Assembly (NCBI GenBank): GCA_035582835.1
Contig: JAYKAV010002297.1
Coordinates: forward strand, 833,966-897,965
DNA from: Phoebastria nigripes
Lineage: Eukaryota > Chordata > Aves > Procellariiformes > Diomedeidae
Length of the DNA stretch: 64,000 bases
Direction: 5' to 3'
Shown here: one piece after another, positions 63,908 through 64,000 of the stretch
Layout: each line of letters starts with the position of its first letter
Position numbering within the stretch: the stretch's first letter is position 1
Made by a program: the position numbers and the translations under genes
Notes under the pieces: generated by a model
Told to the model about the DNA's origin: nothing
The model's database searches: none
What the model saw: only the letters and a program-made list of their open reading frames with translations

Positions 63908-64000
63908 TAATACAGATGGGAAGGGACCTCTGGATATTGTCTGTCCAGCCAGAGGAGCTGAGGATCAAGACAGACTCAGCTTAGGGCAGGTGGTTCAGAG
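63908..64000 (-). mobile_element. CR1 retrotransposon 3' end fragment, cut by the window edge
   Basis: ATGGGAAGGGACCTCTGGAT followed by GTCCAGCC and GGGCAGGTGGTTCAGAG matches, in reverse complement, the layout of the CR1 3' end (GGAAGGGACCTCTGGA ... TCCAACC ... GGTTGCTCAGG). It is on the minus strand and diverged, and continues past the right edge of the window. It lies in a FOXN2 intron in antisense orientation to the gene. Confidence 0.8.

Noticed and set aside
1..64000. A compact multi-gene system such as an operon, CRISPR array or defence island
   Set aside because: The window is a bird chromosome segment with one intron-split gene; no such architecture is present.

Overview
This is vertebrate nuclear DNA, almost certainly from a bird. 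The sequence contains four pieces of CR1 non-LTR retrotransposon and one solo endogenous-retrovirus LTR of a type common in non-galliform birds. Coding DNA is sparse, and the one recognisable gene is split by multi-kilobase introns. Scattered single N bases and one 10-N gap (11551-11560) show this is a draft assembly.

The only protein-coding gene I can support is FOXN2, a forkhead transcription factor, on the + strand. A strong CpG island at about 40600-41560 is the likely promoter and probably holds a non-coding first exon with a good splice donor at 40914. The first coding exon lies at 54844-55380 (codons 1-179). It carries the N-terminal FOXN2/3 motif and most of the forkhead domain. After an intron of about 7 kb, a second coding exon at 62384-62508 completes the forkhead domain (wing region) and enters the C-terminal part. 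The rest of the gene is beyond the right edge.

Layout: 1-213, edge of a CR1 element (reverse-transcriptase coding, minus strand). 214-40600, a gene-free region with CR1 3' ends near 10.3-10.6 kb and 15.9-16.2 kb, a 524-bp solo LTR with a 5-bp target-site duplication (27446-27969), homopolymer tracts and microsatellites, and AT-rich blocks that could be regulatory. 40600-41560, FOXN2 CpG island, with a perfect 37-bp hairpin and G-rich runs. 40914-54829, inferred intron 1, including a six-copy 44-bp minisatellite. 55381-62383, intron 2. 62509-64000, start of intron 3, ending in another CR1 fragment. In mammals FOXN2 also has a long gene-poor stretch upstream, towards FBXO11, which fits this layout.

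No operon, CRISPR array, tRNA, rRNA or other compact multi-gene system is visible, and most six-frame open frames look like chance. The observations most worth checking are the CpG-island hairpin, the minisatellite, the solo LTR, one unusually long unexplained open frame (32754-33626), and possible conserved non-coding blocks in the upstream desert.
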